Shown here in pieces: positions 29,523 through 38,759 of a DNA stretch of 64,000 nucleotides (the stretch's first letter is position 1; each line of letters opens with the position of its first letter). The stretch lies in the NCBI GenBank assembly GCA_918797485.1, contig CAKKNE010000006.1:2108001-2172000 (forward strand), read 5' to 3'. A program made the translations under genes and the position numbers. The stretch comes from Pelagomonas calceolata. Lineage: Eukaryota > Sar > Pelagophyceae > Pelagomonadales > Pelagomonadaceae. The notes beneath the pieces are model-generated. The model was not told the origin of the DNA and searched no databases. It saw only the letters and a list, made by a program, of their open reading frames with translations.

Positions 29523-30914
29523 ATGGAAGAACTCGCCGTCAGCGTCGACCTCTTCCTAGACAAACCACGCGAAGTAGAAAACCAAAAATTGATTTGTGCC
29601 GCCTGCGCCGCGGATAAAACACAATGCATCTGCCCCGACGACCGCCGCGACCGCAAGGCCACGAAGAGGAGGACGCGGCTCCTGCATATGAGAGGCGTGA
29701 CGTTAGGTGTCTGCGCGCACTGGATGCCGCGCAAGGACCGGCCCTGCGGCTTCCCGCCGCCGCCGGGCCGTAAATGGTGTAGGGAGCACGACCCCGAGCT
29801 TTTTGGTAGAGACGAAAGGATGCCTTGTCCGATTGATCCGTCCCACAAAATTTTTAAGAGGGATCTGGAGGCGCATCTGAAGGTCTGCGAGACGCGTAAA
29901 GATAGGGAGCGGATTTTGGGGAGGCCCTGGTATTCTGAGGGCTGCAACGCCGGTGGTTCTGGTGAGCTCGGAAATGACAAAGAGATGGGCGAGAAGGAGC
30001 TGCTGGATAAACTCAGGCTGGCCGCGTCTGATAAAGTTGGCGAGGGCGCGACGGGCGTCAAGTCGAAACGCGCTAGACATAAAACGCAAGCTTCGTTGAT
30101 CGTCGACACGGCTCTAAGGATGGCGCCCTCTCTGTTCAAGGGAGACGACGTGGCCGTCGTCGATTTAGGAGCGGGCAAGGGCGGCCTCGCTGATGCTGTT
30201 GTCGCCCACAGGCAGCCACAAGCTGTCGTCTTCGTGGAACGCGAGTCCCGAAGGCACAAGGCCGACGGCAAATTAAGGAGACTGGAGGACTTGGAGGTAG
30301 AAAGGGTGAGAGGCGACCTCGCGGACGTGGATTTAGCCAGAGTAGGCACGCTGCGGGGCCGCGTCTGCGTCGGCGTCGCCAAGCATCTCTGTGGAAGCGC
30401 GACCGATTTGGCTCTGAATGCGTTCGTTGCTTTAAGCGAGGCGCGCGGCGTCGCCGTGGCGACGTGCTGCCACCACCGCTGCGAGTGGAGCTCGTACGTG
30501 GGCCGCGACTACTTCCGCGCGAAGACAGGAGGCTCCGCGGCCGATTTCGCGCGGATCGCGCGGTGGTCGTCGTGGGCCTGCCAGGTCGCGAACGGCACGA
30601 CGGGAGAGCACGCGGCGCCGGTCTGCGCCGACGACCTGCGCGACTATACATCAGAACAGAAGCGCGAGATCGGCCGGCGCTGCAAGGCTTTGTTGGATGC
30701 GGGGCGCCTCGACTTTTTGCGGCGCCACGGCCTCGCGGGGGCGCGGTCGGCGTACTGCGACGTCGAGCTGTCGCCGGAGAACTGGCTCCTCGTGGCCGAG
30801 CGCCGGTGTGTTCCATGCGCCGACGCCGCGCCTCAGGTGGTGCGCAAGTCGCCGTGCAGCCCAGTGTTGCCCCGGACGCTGGAGGAGGGGGTCTGTGGTT
30901 GTGTGGTCATCTAA
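29523..30914 (+). CDS. TRM13: tRNA 2'-O-methyltransferase TRM13
   Basis: 463 residues. TRM13 methylates the ribose at position 4 of tRNA-Gly/His/Pro acceptor stems. The N-terminus has the family zinc-binding part (GVCAHWMPRKDRPCGFP, then WCREHD) and a CHHC U11-48K-type finger (CPIDPSHKIFKRDLEAHLKV, then C). The methyltransferase domain starts near 175 with VVDLGAGKGGLADAV (SAM-binding motif I), VVFVERESRRHKAD, and the diagnostic HLCGSATDLAL and ATCCHHRCEW segments; the end contains a YCDVELSPENWLLVAE block. A C-terminal 36-residue extension (CADAAPQVV ... GCVVI) is not typical. Confident identification by the ordered motifs. Confidence 0.92.
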   Translation: MEELAVSVDLFLDKPREVENQKLICAACAADKTQCICPDDRRDRKATKRRTRLLHMRGVTLGVCAHWMPRKDRPCGFPPPPGRKWCREHDPELFGRDERMPCPIDPSHKIFKRDLEAHLKVCETRKDRERILGRPWYSEGCNAGGSGELGNDKEMGEKELLDKLRLAASDKVGEGATGVKSKRARHKTQASLIVDTALRMAPSLFKGDDVAVVDLGAGKGGLADAVVAHRQPQAVVFVERESRRHKADGKLRRLEDLEVERVRGDLADVDLARVGTLRGRVCVGVAKHLCGSATDLALNAFVALSEARGVAVATCCHHRCEWSSYVGRDYFRAKTGGSAADFARIARWSSWACQVANGTTGEHAAPVCADDLRDYTSEQKREIGRRCKALLDAGRLDFLRRHGLAGARSAYCDVELSPENWLLVAERRCVPCADAAPQVVRKSPCSPVLPRTLEEGVCGCVVI

Positions 30915-30922
30915 AAATATTT

Positions 30923-32770
30923 TTAACGTACAACAAGGAGCGCCTCGGCCTCCGCCCGAATCCCCAGGAACGCCGCGGCGCTCGGGGGGATCGGAGCGCC
31001 GCCCGCCACATCCCTCCCAATATTCTCGAGGCGCCGCGCGAGGGCCTCGAGTTGGGCCGCGTGGCGCGGCGGCGCCGGCTTCGCGGGAAGCGGCGGCAGC
31101 AGCGCGTCGACGGCGGCGGCCGCGAACGCGTCGTCGCGCGGGGCCGGCGGCGGCGGCGGCGGCGCGTCGGTGACGCCGGCGAGCGCGAAGAACTGCTGCG
31201 CGAGCGACGCCGGCGGCGGCGATGGCGGCGCCGCGGGCGCCGCGGCGTCGCGCGTCGCGAGCGCCTCGGTCAGCGCCGCGACCCGCCGCTCGGCCGCATC
31301 ACAACGTTCGTCGGCGCCGCGCCGCGCGCGCAGCGCCGCGTCGCGCCGCGCGCCAGCCGCCGCCGCCGCCGCTTGAGCCGCGTCCTCCCGCGCCGCCGCT
31401 TCCTCAAAAGCCGCCTCCCTCAAAGCCGCGCGCTCTTCCCGCCGCTTTTTGGCGGCGGCGACGGCGCCCAGCACGCCCTTTCTGGAGGCGAATGCATTTG
31501 AAGCCGCGGCCAGCGTCTCGGCGTAGTCGTCCGTCCGCGCGGCCTTGGCTAACGTGGCGCCCGCGGCCAAAGCCACCGCCCGTAATGCCTCGACGAGCTC
31601 CGTGGCGTCGACGTCGTCCGCGGGCGCGGCCTCGATTAATTTTTCAACAAACGCTTGGGCCGCCGGCGCCACTTGAATAGCGAGCTGCGCGGCCTTGGCC
31701 GCGTCGCCGCGGTCGTTCGGCGCCTCGTCCCTCCATAAGTCGAGCTCCCTCAGGATATTTCTAGCGGCGCTATCGTTCTGGCCGCGGATGTCGACGCAGA
31801 GGTGGGCCACGGCGTTCGCGGAGGCGAAGGCCGCAGCCACGACATCATCTGAATCTTTGACTGAGAGGGGTCTCAAAGTCTCGAGGGACGCGAGGGCCTC
31901 CCCAATATCGTCGTCTGATGAGGTTTGTGAGGCCCCGCGCGCGTAGTAGGCGAAGGCTCTTTGTGGAGATTCTGCTAGCACGACGCGCGCCTTGGCCAAT
32001 AGCACGCCCCGCGCGACGTCCTGGGTCGCTTGAGCAACAATATCCACATCTTCTTCCTCGACGGCCGCCCGACACGCTAATAGCCGCGCCTCGGCCGCGA
32101 AGGCGTCGACTCTACTAGAGTCGAAGCGCTGCTCGGCCAGCCTCAGAGCTTGCGGGTCGCCGATGCGCCGCTGCATCGACGACGACTCCCTTCTTAGGTT
32201 CTTGTGGTCTCTTCTCAAAGCTTTCAGATCTGACTCTAGATCAAAGACGCGCGCCTTTAGAGCACTATTAGCCTCTTCCCTCTCGTCCCGCTCGGCGGCT
32301 AAACACGACGCGGCCCTTCCGAGCTCGACGGCGTCGGCCTCGGCCTTCTTCAGCAACTCTTGGAGCTGCTCCTTGTCGTTTCGCAGCGCGTCGACCTCGT
32401 GGCCGTGGAGCTCATCTAATTCATCGGCCATTCTTTGCTCCGCCTCTAATTCAGCAACTCTAGCTCGCAGCGTCGTCCGCTCCTCCTCCGTCGCGCTCGT
32501 CTGCGCGTCTCGGAGCTGTGCTTCGAGTTGTGCTACTTTGGTTTCTTCCGCGTGGGCGCGCTCGTCTATCTCCAATTGCGCCGCCTCGAGGTCGAGCTTG
32601 CAGAGCTCGAGGTCGGTCTTGGCTTCATTGAGTGCTTCGTTCGAGAGCTTAGCCTCGTCGAGCGCCTCCTGGGCGGCGGCCTCGAGCTCGCGCATCTGTG
32701 TTTCGAGCGCTGTCTTTTTTTCGCGCTCGGCGGCGAGCTGGGCGTCGAGGGAGAGGGCTGTGGCGTCCAT
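30923..32770 (-). CDS. Coiled-coil protein with Ala-rich C-terminus
   Basis: 615 residues. The first 220 residues form an almost unbroken heptad coiled coil (LAAEREKKTALETQMRELEA, LELCKLDLEAAQLEIDERAH, RVAELEAEQRMADELDEL). A helical globular middle (about 230-420: RLAEQRFDSSRVDAFAAEAR, LLAKARVVLAESPQRAFAYY) is followed by a second coiled coil, a proline-rich hinge (SPPPASLAQQFF, DAPPPPPPAPRDDAF) and a short helical end. The architecture suggests a cytoskeletal tether or dynactin-like scaffold, but no CAP-Gly or other defining domain is present. Its ORF extends upstream to 33397 but that part is out of place, running antisense-like through the neighbouring gene; ATG 32770, 70 bp below the promoter element, is chosen. 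Confidence 0.7.
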   Translation of the reverse strand: MDATALSLDAQLAAEREKKTALETQMRELEAAAQEALDEAKLSNEALNEAKTDLELCKLDLEAAQLEIDERAHAEETKVAQLEAQLRDAQTSATEEERTTLRARVAELEAEQRMADELDELHGHEVDALRNDKEQLQELLKKAEADAVELGRAASCLAAERDEREEANSALKARVFDLESDLKALRRDHKNLRRESSSMQRRIGDPQALRLAEQRFDSSRVDAFAAEARLLACRAAVEEEDVDIVAQATQDVARGVLLAKARVVLAESPQRAFAYYARGASQTSSDDDIGEALASLETLRPLSVKDSDDVVAAAFASANAVAHLCVDIRGQNDSAARNILRELDLWRDEAPNDRGDAAKAAQLAIQVAPAAQAFVEKLIEAAPADDVDATELVEALRAVALAAGATLAKAARTDDYAETLAAASNAFASRKGVLGAVAAAKKRREERAALREAAFEEAAAREDAAQAAAAAAGARRDAALRARRGADERCDAAERRVAALTEALATRDAAAPAAPPSPPPASLAQQFFALAGVTDAPPPPPPAPRDDAFAAAAVDALLPPLPAKPAPPRHAAQLEALARRLENIGRDVAGGAPIPPSAAAFLGIRAEAEALLVVR

Positions 32771-32838
32771 TTTCCCAGCGCAGCGAAGCCGGTGTGCACG
32801 TATGCGACCGCTGTGGCCAAGAAAAGGGGTGCCACGGC

Positions 32839-32861
32839 CTAGCGTGTGTTGACACACTAGC
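32839..32861 (+). promoter_or_regulatory. Palindromic promoter-like element, variant
   Basis: CCTAGCGTGTG then TTGACACACTAGC, a nearly perfect inverted repeat, 69 bp upstream of the coiled-coil gene and 8 bp after the stop of the AlkB-like gene. Confidence 0.55.
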
Positions 32862-32868
32862 ACTCGAA

Positions 32869-33666
32869 TTAGTCCACCAACGCGCGCCCCAAACCCTCGA
32901 ACGGTCCCGCGACGAGGCCGCGGAGCCGGTCCCTTAGCGACGGCCCGGGCGCCTCGCGCTTGGCCTCGGGCGCCAGTTTCTGAGCGACGCACCCGCGCCG
33001 TTGGCGCTGCTCGCGAATCTGGAGCGAGTAGCGGAAGGGCCGCGTCGACTTCGGGTCCCGGAGCCACTCCGGATACAGGGAGAGCTTCTCGGTCCGTTGC
33101 TGCAGGACCGTCTTCTTGCCCCCGCCGCGGCCGAGGACGGTCGGCGCGCGCGTCTCGGCCACGACGGCGCCGGGTTTGGGGAAGCGCCGCGCGACGGCCT
33201 CGCAGCGCGCGCGGAGGTCTTCCGGCGGCGGCTCGTCCTTGACGCCCGCGACGCCGTGGAGATTGCCGTCTTCCGGCGCGCCCCGGAACAGAACGGCTTC
33301 GCCGGTCTTCATCTCGACGATCTGGCAGTGCGGACACTCGTGTGCCTCCTCTTCTCCCGGGCGCCACCGCCCCTGGCACTGCTGCTCGTGCGTCCATGCG
33401 CCGCGATAGTTGTAGACGTTCTTGTCATAGGGATAATCGCCGCCTGAGTCTCCCATGTTGTGGGACCACGGCAAGCGGCAGCAGGGCCAGCCCGCGTGGT
33501 CGCTCTCGCCGACCGACACGGGTACGATACAACCCCCGAACGAACTCGACTCCTTGAGGATCCCGTTGCACAAACGAAATTTGGCCGTGGCCCCCATCGA
33601 CACCAGGAGGACCCAGCCCGCCCCGCTCGCGTCCAAGTGCGGGTGCATACTGTCTTTAGGCCGCAT
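32869..33666 (-). CDS. AlkB-like 2OG-Fe(II) oxygenase, possibly 5'-incomplete
   Basis: 265 residues from the first ATG. The pattern HPHLDASGAGWVLLVSMG, TAKFRL, MKTGEAVLFRG, and NLHGV fits AlkB-type dioxygenases: H-x-D iron ligands at about residue 10, the distal His in NLHGV near 137. AlkB proteins normally have about 100 residues before the HxD, so the start is unusually close; either an upstream exon exists (an acceptor-like CTAAAGACAG lies just before MHPHLD) or the gene is 5'-truncated. Between the motifs is an inserted Cys/His-rich stretch (WPCCRLPWSH, HEQQC, ECPHC) that could bind zinc. The C-terminus is basic and unrecognised. Confidence 0.5.
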   Translation of the reverse strand: MRPKDSMHPHLDASGAGWVLLVSMGATAKFRLCNGILKESSSFGGCIVPVSVGESDHAGWPCCRLPWSHNMGDSGGDYPYDKNVYNYRGAWTHEQQCQGRWRPGEEEAHECPHCQIVEMKTGEAVLFRGAPEDGNLHGVAGVKDEPPPEDLRARCEAVARRFPKPGAVVAETRAPTVLGRGGGKKTVLQQRTEKLSLYPEWLRDPKSTRPFRYSLQIREQRQRRGCVAQKLAPEAKREAPGPSLRDRLRGLVAGPFEGLGRALVD

Positions 33667-33882
33667 CAAAAAAAAAAGCGACTAGGCTTAATCAAATCGG
33701 GTTTTTGAGTTTCGTATATACGCGTGAAGACGTGACGCTGGATTCGGACCTTTAGAGGCCTGGTTCTAGTCGTCCATCCCCCCTGAGCTAGGCTAGCGTC
33801 CCCAAAACCGAGTAACTAGTCTCTCTCTCTCTATATACGCGTACATCAATGTACGTCACCGCACACACTAAGTCCTCTTACA
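33667..33882. repeat. Simple repeats between AlkB-like and SET genes
   Basis: 216 bp with an A10 run (33668-33677), a (CT)n/(TA)n microsatellite near 33820-33838 and two copies of TATATACGCGT (about 33715 and 33832). A GCTAGCGTCC...AACTAG pair (about 33791-33818) weakly recalls the palindromic element. Confidence 0.5.
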
Positions 33883-34707
33883 CTAGATGCTCTTCACCGA
33901 CCGCAGCTCGTCACCGTTCACAAGTTCGGCCGCGTCATAGTTTGCGTACGCCGCGCGACAAGAATCACAGATACACGCGAAGCCGTACGCCCGGAAGAGG
34001 CGGTCGCGTCTGGTTTGAGACGGCAGGAGCCGCTCGGACTCGTCGCCGTAGTCCAGGAGCAGCTCGCCGCCCGCCTTGACGGATCGCGTCGCGACCAGGG
34101 CGCACCGTTCCCCGTTGAAGACGCGCTCGCAGTTCGCGCCGCGCCCGCAGGCGTGGTTGACTCTACTAAGACGCTCGTAGACGTATCCAACACCTTGAAA
34201 CTCCACGGCGTTCGTGCGCCAGAGGCCCCGCGCCGTCTTGAGCCGCCACCGCGGGAAATCGTGTTCTTCATTATCAAGGCGCACTTTACATATTGCTCGC
34301 TCATCGCCGTCATCCGACACGTCCACCACGTCCCCGAACCGCCCCGCGAACTCATCTTCCTCCAAACCAACAGAGACGAGGCACCGGTCGCCACTTTGCG
34401 CGTCTCTAATGGAATCCGCGAGCCGCCAGACCTTGGCTTTCACGTCATCGTCCAACCTTGACAGGGCGTGGCCCGCGTAGAGCCGCATCAACGCGTTCGC
34501 CCGCTCGGGGGCGGTGTCGCCGGCCGCGACCGCGGCGACGATCGCTTGCACGTCCTTCCTTTGCAGAAAAGCATGATCGTTGAAGATCTTCTCGATGGAC
34601 ACGGTCCAGAGCGGCTCCTCCTCGAGCACCGTGGCGCCGGCGGCGACCGGTGCCGTCGCGACCAGGCCGAGGCCCAGCACCTGGCCCACTTCTCGCACCT
34701 CGACCAT
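33883..34707 (-). CDS. SET-domain protein (SMYD/SETD-like)
   Basis: 274 residues. The SET fold is split as usual: N-flank GLGLVATAPVAAGATVLEEE (about 12-31); then a helical insertion; and the C-terminal core RLSRVNHACGRGANCERVF (NHxC, SAM binding), LVATRSVKAGGELLLDYGDE (catalytic Tyr) and a post-SET zinc site YGFACICDSCR. An inserted beta segment (VVDVSDDGDERAICKVRLDN) may be a Tudor-like reader. SET proteins of this compact type methylate lysines on histones or other proteins. No MYND finger lies in the insertion, unlike true SMYDs. The start is the first in-frame ATG. Confidence 0.8.
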   Translation of the reverse strand: MVEVREVGQVLGLGLVATAPVAAGATVLEEEPLWTVSIEKIFNDHAFLQRKDVQAIVAAVAAGDTAPERANALMRLYAGHALSRLDDDVKAKVWRLADSIRDAQSGDRCLVSVGLEEDEFAGRFGDVVDVSDDGDERAICKVRLDNEEHDFPRWRLKTARGLWRTNAVEFQGVGYVYERLSRVNHACGRGANCERVFNGERCALVATRSVKAGGELLLDYGDESERLLPSQTRRDRLFRAYGFACICDSCRAAYANYDAAELVNGDELRSVKSI

Positions 34708-34999
34708 GGCTGCCCCTCAGCTTAATTGCTCGCCCCGCGCGTCGTCGGAGAGCGCTGCGGCAATGCGTGCGACGGATCGATGGCGTTTTGGCTCTCGGCT
34801 GGAATCGATGGCGCTCCACCCCAGAGGCTGCCCCGCACCATCCGCACCGCGGCCCGGCGCGCGAGGCCTCTTGTGATGTGGTTCCTGCCTATGGATTCGG
34901 TTCCGATCTCGGAACCGGGTCTCCGGCGTCTCGGGGGCTGTGGAGGGCAACGACCGCGGCCCGCGTCGGGCCCCCCCGCGATACACAACAAAGAACAAC
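34708..34999. other. Spacer with duplicated ATCGATGGCG motif
   Basis: 292 bp, no gene. Two copies of the introner-type word ATCGATGGCG lie at 34776-34785 and 34804-34813, in what would be the leader of the SET gene. An intron in that leader is possible but not demonstrable. Confidence 0.4.
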
Positions 35000-36127
35000 C
35001 TAGAAGGACCCGAGCTTCAGGAGCGCCGGCGAGTGCGGCGACGTCGCGCGCGACGGCGAGCCCGGCGGCGTCGCGGCGTCGAAGACCTCGGCGAGCACGC
35101 GCGCCGCTGTGTCGCGTCGCGCGTGTGCACCACCTGAGTAGGCCCAGAGCAACGCCGACAGCGTCACGAGCACGACGCCTACCAGGTGCTGCAGGTGATG
35201 CGCCGCGAGGTGCTGGGGGCTCAGGCTCGTCCCGTTCGCGACGAACGCCAGGAGCCACTGCGGGACGACCTTGCACGTGCCCACCACACCCACACTCGTG
35301 GACGACGTCAGCGTTGCCAGCACGGTGAAGGACAGCTGGACGCCGCTGACGAGGAGCGTTGAAATAGCGAAGCGCGCCGTCTCTAGATGGAGCGTCGCGA
35401 CCGCGGCGACGCCCTCGTACAGTAGCGCCACCGGGAACGCGGCGAGGGCACTGAAGCAGAGCTTGAGGAACGTAAACTCGGCGTACGACGTATTCTCGGC
35501 GTCGATCTCGCGCCGGGCAGATTTCCTTAGCAGCGCCACCACAATACCCTGGAAGGCCGGGCCGATCAAATTCAGGGCGATGGCGTAGATCGGCGCGTCG
35601 CCCGGTTCGACGGCATCTATGGCGTTGGTGGACACTAAGCACGCGCCGACGAAACACCCAACAAGCGCGAGCGCCCCCGCGGGACTGGGCACCTCGCGGT
35701 TGATTAATCGCGCGAAGAGAGCCGTCCAGAAGATGTCCGTCGCCATCAGTAGCACGTGGAGCTCGACGGACACCAAACTGAGTCCGACGTTCGTCACGCC
35801 CAGCTTGAGCCCGAAGGCCACGCCGAGGGGGGCGATGTTCCTAGCCTTGCGACGGAGCTCGGCGCGCGTCGGTCGCGCGAGGGCGCCCGTCGCCGCGGAA
35901 TGCAGGACGTGGCAAAGGCCGAAGAGCAACGCCGCTCCAAGAAGCTGACAGGCAGTCATAGCTAGAGGCGCACCGTTCGCGCCGCGTTTCAGCACGGCCT
36001 TGTTGGCCAGTGGGACGACGGATATTGTGAGCAGGCAGAGGATTATTGCTACGGCGACCTTGCAGCGCTGTTGCGGCGCCTCTGCAGCACCAGCGGTGCC
36101 ATCACCAGGGATGGCTCCGTAAGCCAT
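35000..36127 (-). CDS. DMT-superfamily transporter, copy 2
   Basis: 375 residues, about ten hydrophobic helices. It is a clear paralogue of the protein at 26572-27630: both have VPLANKAVL(R/K), RRKARNI(G/A)PLGVAFGLKLG, SVE(M/L)HVLL.ATDI.W, ALVGC and TSVGVVGT.K..PQWLLAF. Compared with copy 1 it has an extra C-terminal tail of about 35 residues (TPPGSPSRATSPHSPALLKL), Ser/Pro-rich and probably cytosolic with possible sorting or phosphorylation roles, and a small insertion AAHHLQHL before the last helix. Substrate is unknown; triose-phosphate or nucleotide sugar is the family default. Promoter element 139 bp upstream. Confidence 0.85.
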   Translation of the reverse strand: MAYGAIPGDGTAGAAEAPQQRCKVAVAIILCLLTISVVPLANKAVLKRGANGAPLAMTACQLLGAALLFGLCHVLHSAATGALARPTRAELRRKARNIAPLGVAFGLKLGVTNVGLSLVSVELHVLLMATDIFWTALFARLINREVPSPAGALALVGCFVGACLVSTNAIDAVEPGDAPIYAIALNLIGPAFQGIVVALLRKSARREIDAENTSYAEFTFLKLCFSALAAFPVALLYEGVAAVATLHLETARFAISTLLVSGVQLSFTVLATLTSSTSVGVVGTCKVVPQWLLAFVANGTSLSPQHLAAHHLQHLVGVVLVTLSALLWAYSGGAHARRDTAARVLAEVFDAATPPGSPSRATSPHSPALLKLGSF

Positions 36128-36265
36128 GTTTGATACGATGCTTGGCAGCGCCTAGCGCGTGCGCAGCGTGTCGCTGCTGGCCTGGTAGTAATACGTACAA
36201 AGACACAGCGAGAACTAATGGGTTTAAGGCTGCCAAAAGTACGCTCCAATTCGACTCGTGCGGCA

Positions 36266-36288
36266 GCTAGCGGTGTGTAAGATACTAG
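36266..36288 (+). promoter_or_regulatory. Palindromic promoter-like element
   Basis: GCTAGCGG then TGTGTAAGATACTAG, 139 bp upstream of transporter copy 2. One base of the core differs (GATACT for GACACT). Confidence 0.6.
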
Positions 36289-36319
36289 AATTCAAACTCG
36301 ACGCGTAATGCAGCTGCTT

Positions 36320-37860
36320 GAGTACCGTTCTGTTCGCTAATGGTCCAAAGAGATCAATGGGACACGTACTGGGGGCCGAAAAAGGAAATTTTTTAATTCG
36401 CGGCCGAGAGCGCCCTACGGTCTATGGCGGCCGCGCCGGTTAAATCCTGTCAATCCCTGCCAAATAGGTCTCCCTGGGGTCGCCTAGGGTCGGTACTATG
36501 CACGTGCACGCGCCTATCCCGCATGCGCCGCCGCTTCAAGCATTTTTGGTCGATTTCTCTCAGCAGACCACTCGGTTTGGCCATTTTTTTGCCATGGTTT
36601 GCTTCCAGGGCCCTCCGAGACCACTAGGCTGCTGCATAAATGGCGTAAGCGGTGCAGGCGCTTACCCACTACCAGACCTACCCCGAGAGACCTCCAGGAG
36701 CCGATCTGCCCCCGAAAAAAGTGTGCAATTTGGACCAGATGGCGCCTCGTTCCCGTCAAAAACGTCAATTACCCGAGGCCCCCCAGGAATCGTAATAGCG
36801 GTCTCGTTGGACCCCATACTACCCCACCGATAGTCAATTACAAGTATATGACATCTACATTATAAGAAGGGTACTTTTGGCTGCACACGCTTGGGACGTG
36901 AACATCTTTATCTGGACCTCGCGTAAGTCCATCGGTCATAAAATAAATGATCGCGTCATGATCCATGGTGATGTTACACGGGCTGATGGTCGCAGGTCTA
37001 GTCATCGTGCCCAAATTGGTGAGATATTGGGCCCGCGAGACCGACGACCCGCGCCGAGCATCGTGGGGTCTCGAGCAATGTAGTAGGTATTGAGGCCGGT
37101 TATCTGGCCCGTCCCACTACTAAATCGCCTGAAACGCAAATTTATTTTATAAACAACCGGTCTAGGGCCTTTTTGGTGCTCCGTCAACGTACCGTCGTCC
37201 GCGGAGAACGGGCAAGTCGGTCGATTGTGAATAGAACAACGGCGTTATGGTCCATCTGGATGGTGGCGTCGCTGATACTCGCGGGTCTAGGTTCTGAGCT
37301 TGTCTACACATAAACGTGGGGGCGCCGAGTCGCTGTTTCGCGCGGCTCTAACGGAGCACCTAAAATAGCTGAGTGGGCGCTGATGCGGCTTGGATGGACT
37401 CTACCGACAACAAACGAATAAAAACGAACATAAACGCGAGAGTTGTCTAGTAGAATTCTTCTCCCGCCCTCCGAGCGCGGGCCGTCGGCTCCGGTGCCGT
37501 CGATTGTGTATGAAAACTGGGCTGGAGTTGATATAATGTACCATCTGGATAGTAGATGGCGGCATCAATCGCTGGCCTACTTTAGCAACCCGTAAGTCTC
37601 ATCCGCGAATGTCGCGGGCGGTGCTTTGCGGGAGCCGCGAGGGTATGTTCCCGGGCCGCTACTCTGAAATCTTTGGTCGCGCCGAACGACTAGGATATAT
37701 TCTTAATTTGGGTCCTTCTTTTGACGCTATCGAAGCGTGTCTTTGAATTTGCTAGTAAGTCGATTACGCTAGCTCCGATGACCGATGTCTCCCCCCAGGG
37801 GCTCCGCCCACTAGTCCTAGCACCGTAACATAATATTCCCGATAAGCAATATTACGTGCT
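36320..37860. repeat. AT-richer gene-free stretch with decayed direct repeats
   Basis: About 1.5 kb with visibly lower GC than the rest and no open frame that looks coding. Two diverged copies of a segment begin near 37208 and 37499: GTCGATTGTGAATAG / GTCGATTGTGTATGA, followed after 20-35 bases by CCATCTGGATGGTGGCG / CCATCTGGATAGTAGATGGC. A weaker related stretch (CTGATGGTCGCAGGTCTAG against CTGATACTCGCGGGTCTAG) is near 36983 and 37273. It looks like the remains of a repeat or mobile element; no reverse transcriptase or transposase similarity is visible. Confidence 0.45.
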
Positions 37861-37907
37861 CGCCGGGAAGGGGCTACTGTACAAGGGGGGAGAAGCGAAC
37901 ACGACGA

Positions 37908-38759
37908 TCACGCGGACCGGATCGGTGCGAAAAGCCAGCCGTCGTCGGAGCCCGTCGCGCCGGGGAGCCGCCGCGGCGCGGCCGCCGGCGCGCGCGCAGG
38001 GGTGGGCGCGGGCGCCCGGTCGGTGGCGTCGAAGAGCCAGCCCTGCGACCCGTGGCGCCCCGGCAGCGGCGGCGGCGGCGGCGTCGCGCTCGCGACCGTG
38101 GATTCCGAGGCCGTGTCCCCATCCAAGCGCCTCTTCCTATCCTCGCAGAAGTGGAGCAGCGCCGAGACAGAAACCGCGCCGTTCGCGCCGAGCGCCGCGA
38201 CGGCGGCTTGGGCCTCGGCCTCGCGCAATTTGCCGCCGTGCAGCTGGCACGCGCGCCGCAGGGCCTCCGCATCCAAGCGCGCGCCGGCGGCCTGCCGGCC
38301 GTCGCGCTGGGCGTCGAGGCCCGTGACAAAAAATTCCTCCACGACGTCGTCAACGCTGTGGGCCAGCAGGAGCCGATCCAAGACAACTGCTAGCTTGCGC
38401 AGGCCGCGCGGCGCCGCCTCTCGGTCGGGCGGCCGCGGCGGCCGCCCCTCGCCCGGTCTGGGCGTTGGGCGGCGGTCGGCATCGTCGGGGTGCGGCGCCT
38501 GTGGTAGTGGTGGCGGCGGCGCGGCGGCGGCGGCGGCGGCGGCGCGGGGGCTCCCCTCCTCCATCGAGCGGGTTCGTGGCCGCTTCTTCTTTGCTGTTTT
38601 TTTCCCGGTCGCGACTGCGACCGCCGCGCTGGCCAGCTTCTTCGCCGACTTGACGAGGGAGTTCGCGCGGCGCCGCGTCGGGCTTATCGGCTTTTTTGGC
38701 GGCGGGGCGCCGCCCGACGCGGCGCCGCCCGGTGTTCCATTGGTGCCAGCCTGTTCCAT
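37908..38759 (-). CDS. Proline-rich protein with degenerate EF-hand-like pair
   Basis: 283 residues. The N-terminal third is basic and disordered (SPTRRRANSLVKSAKKLASA, KKTAKKKRPRTRS) followed by an alanine/proline run. The only folded part is helical (about 120-210: LRKLAVVLDRLLLAHSVDDV, ARLDAEALRRACQLHGGKLR, VSVSALLHFCEDRKRR), spaced like two EF-hands that have lost the calcium ligands. Two short GWLF motifs close the protein (GSQGWLFDATD and SDDGWLFAPIRSA). The start at 38759 gives a compact protein; the open frame extends to 39080. A 307-codon frame on the other strand is judged a shadow. Function unknown. Confidence 0.5.
   Translation of the reverse strand: MEQAGTNGTPGGAASGGAPPPKKPISPTRRRANSLVKSAKKLASAAVAVATGKKTAKKKRPRTRSMEEGSPRAAAAAAAAPPPPLPQAPHPDDADRRPTPRPGEGRPPRPPDREAAPRGLRKLAVVLDRLLLAHSVDDVVEEFFVTGLDAQRDGRQAAGARLDAEALRRACQLHGGKLREAEAQAAVAALGANGAVSVSALLHFCEDRKRRLDGDTASESTVASATPPPPPLPGRHGSQGWLFDATDRAPAPTPARAPAAAPRRLPGATGSDDGWLFAPIRSA

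Noticed and set aside
33791-33818. Possible further palindromic element upstream of the AlkB-like gene
   Set aside because: Only the CTAGC ends match; the central TGTAAGACA core is missing and the spacing differs.
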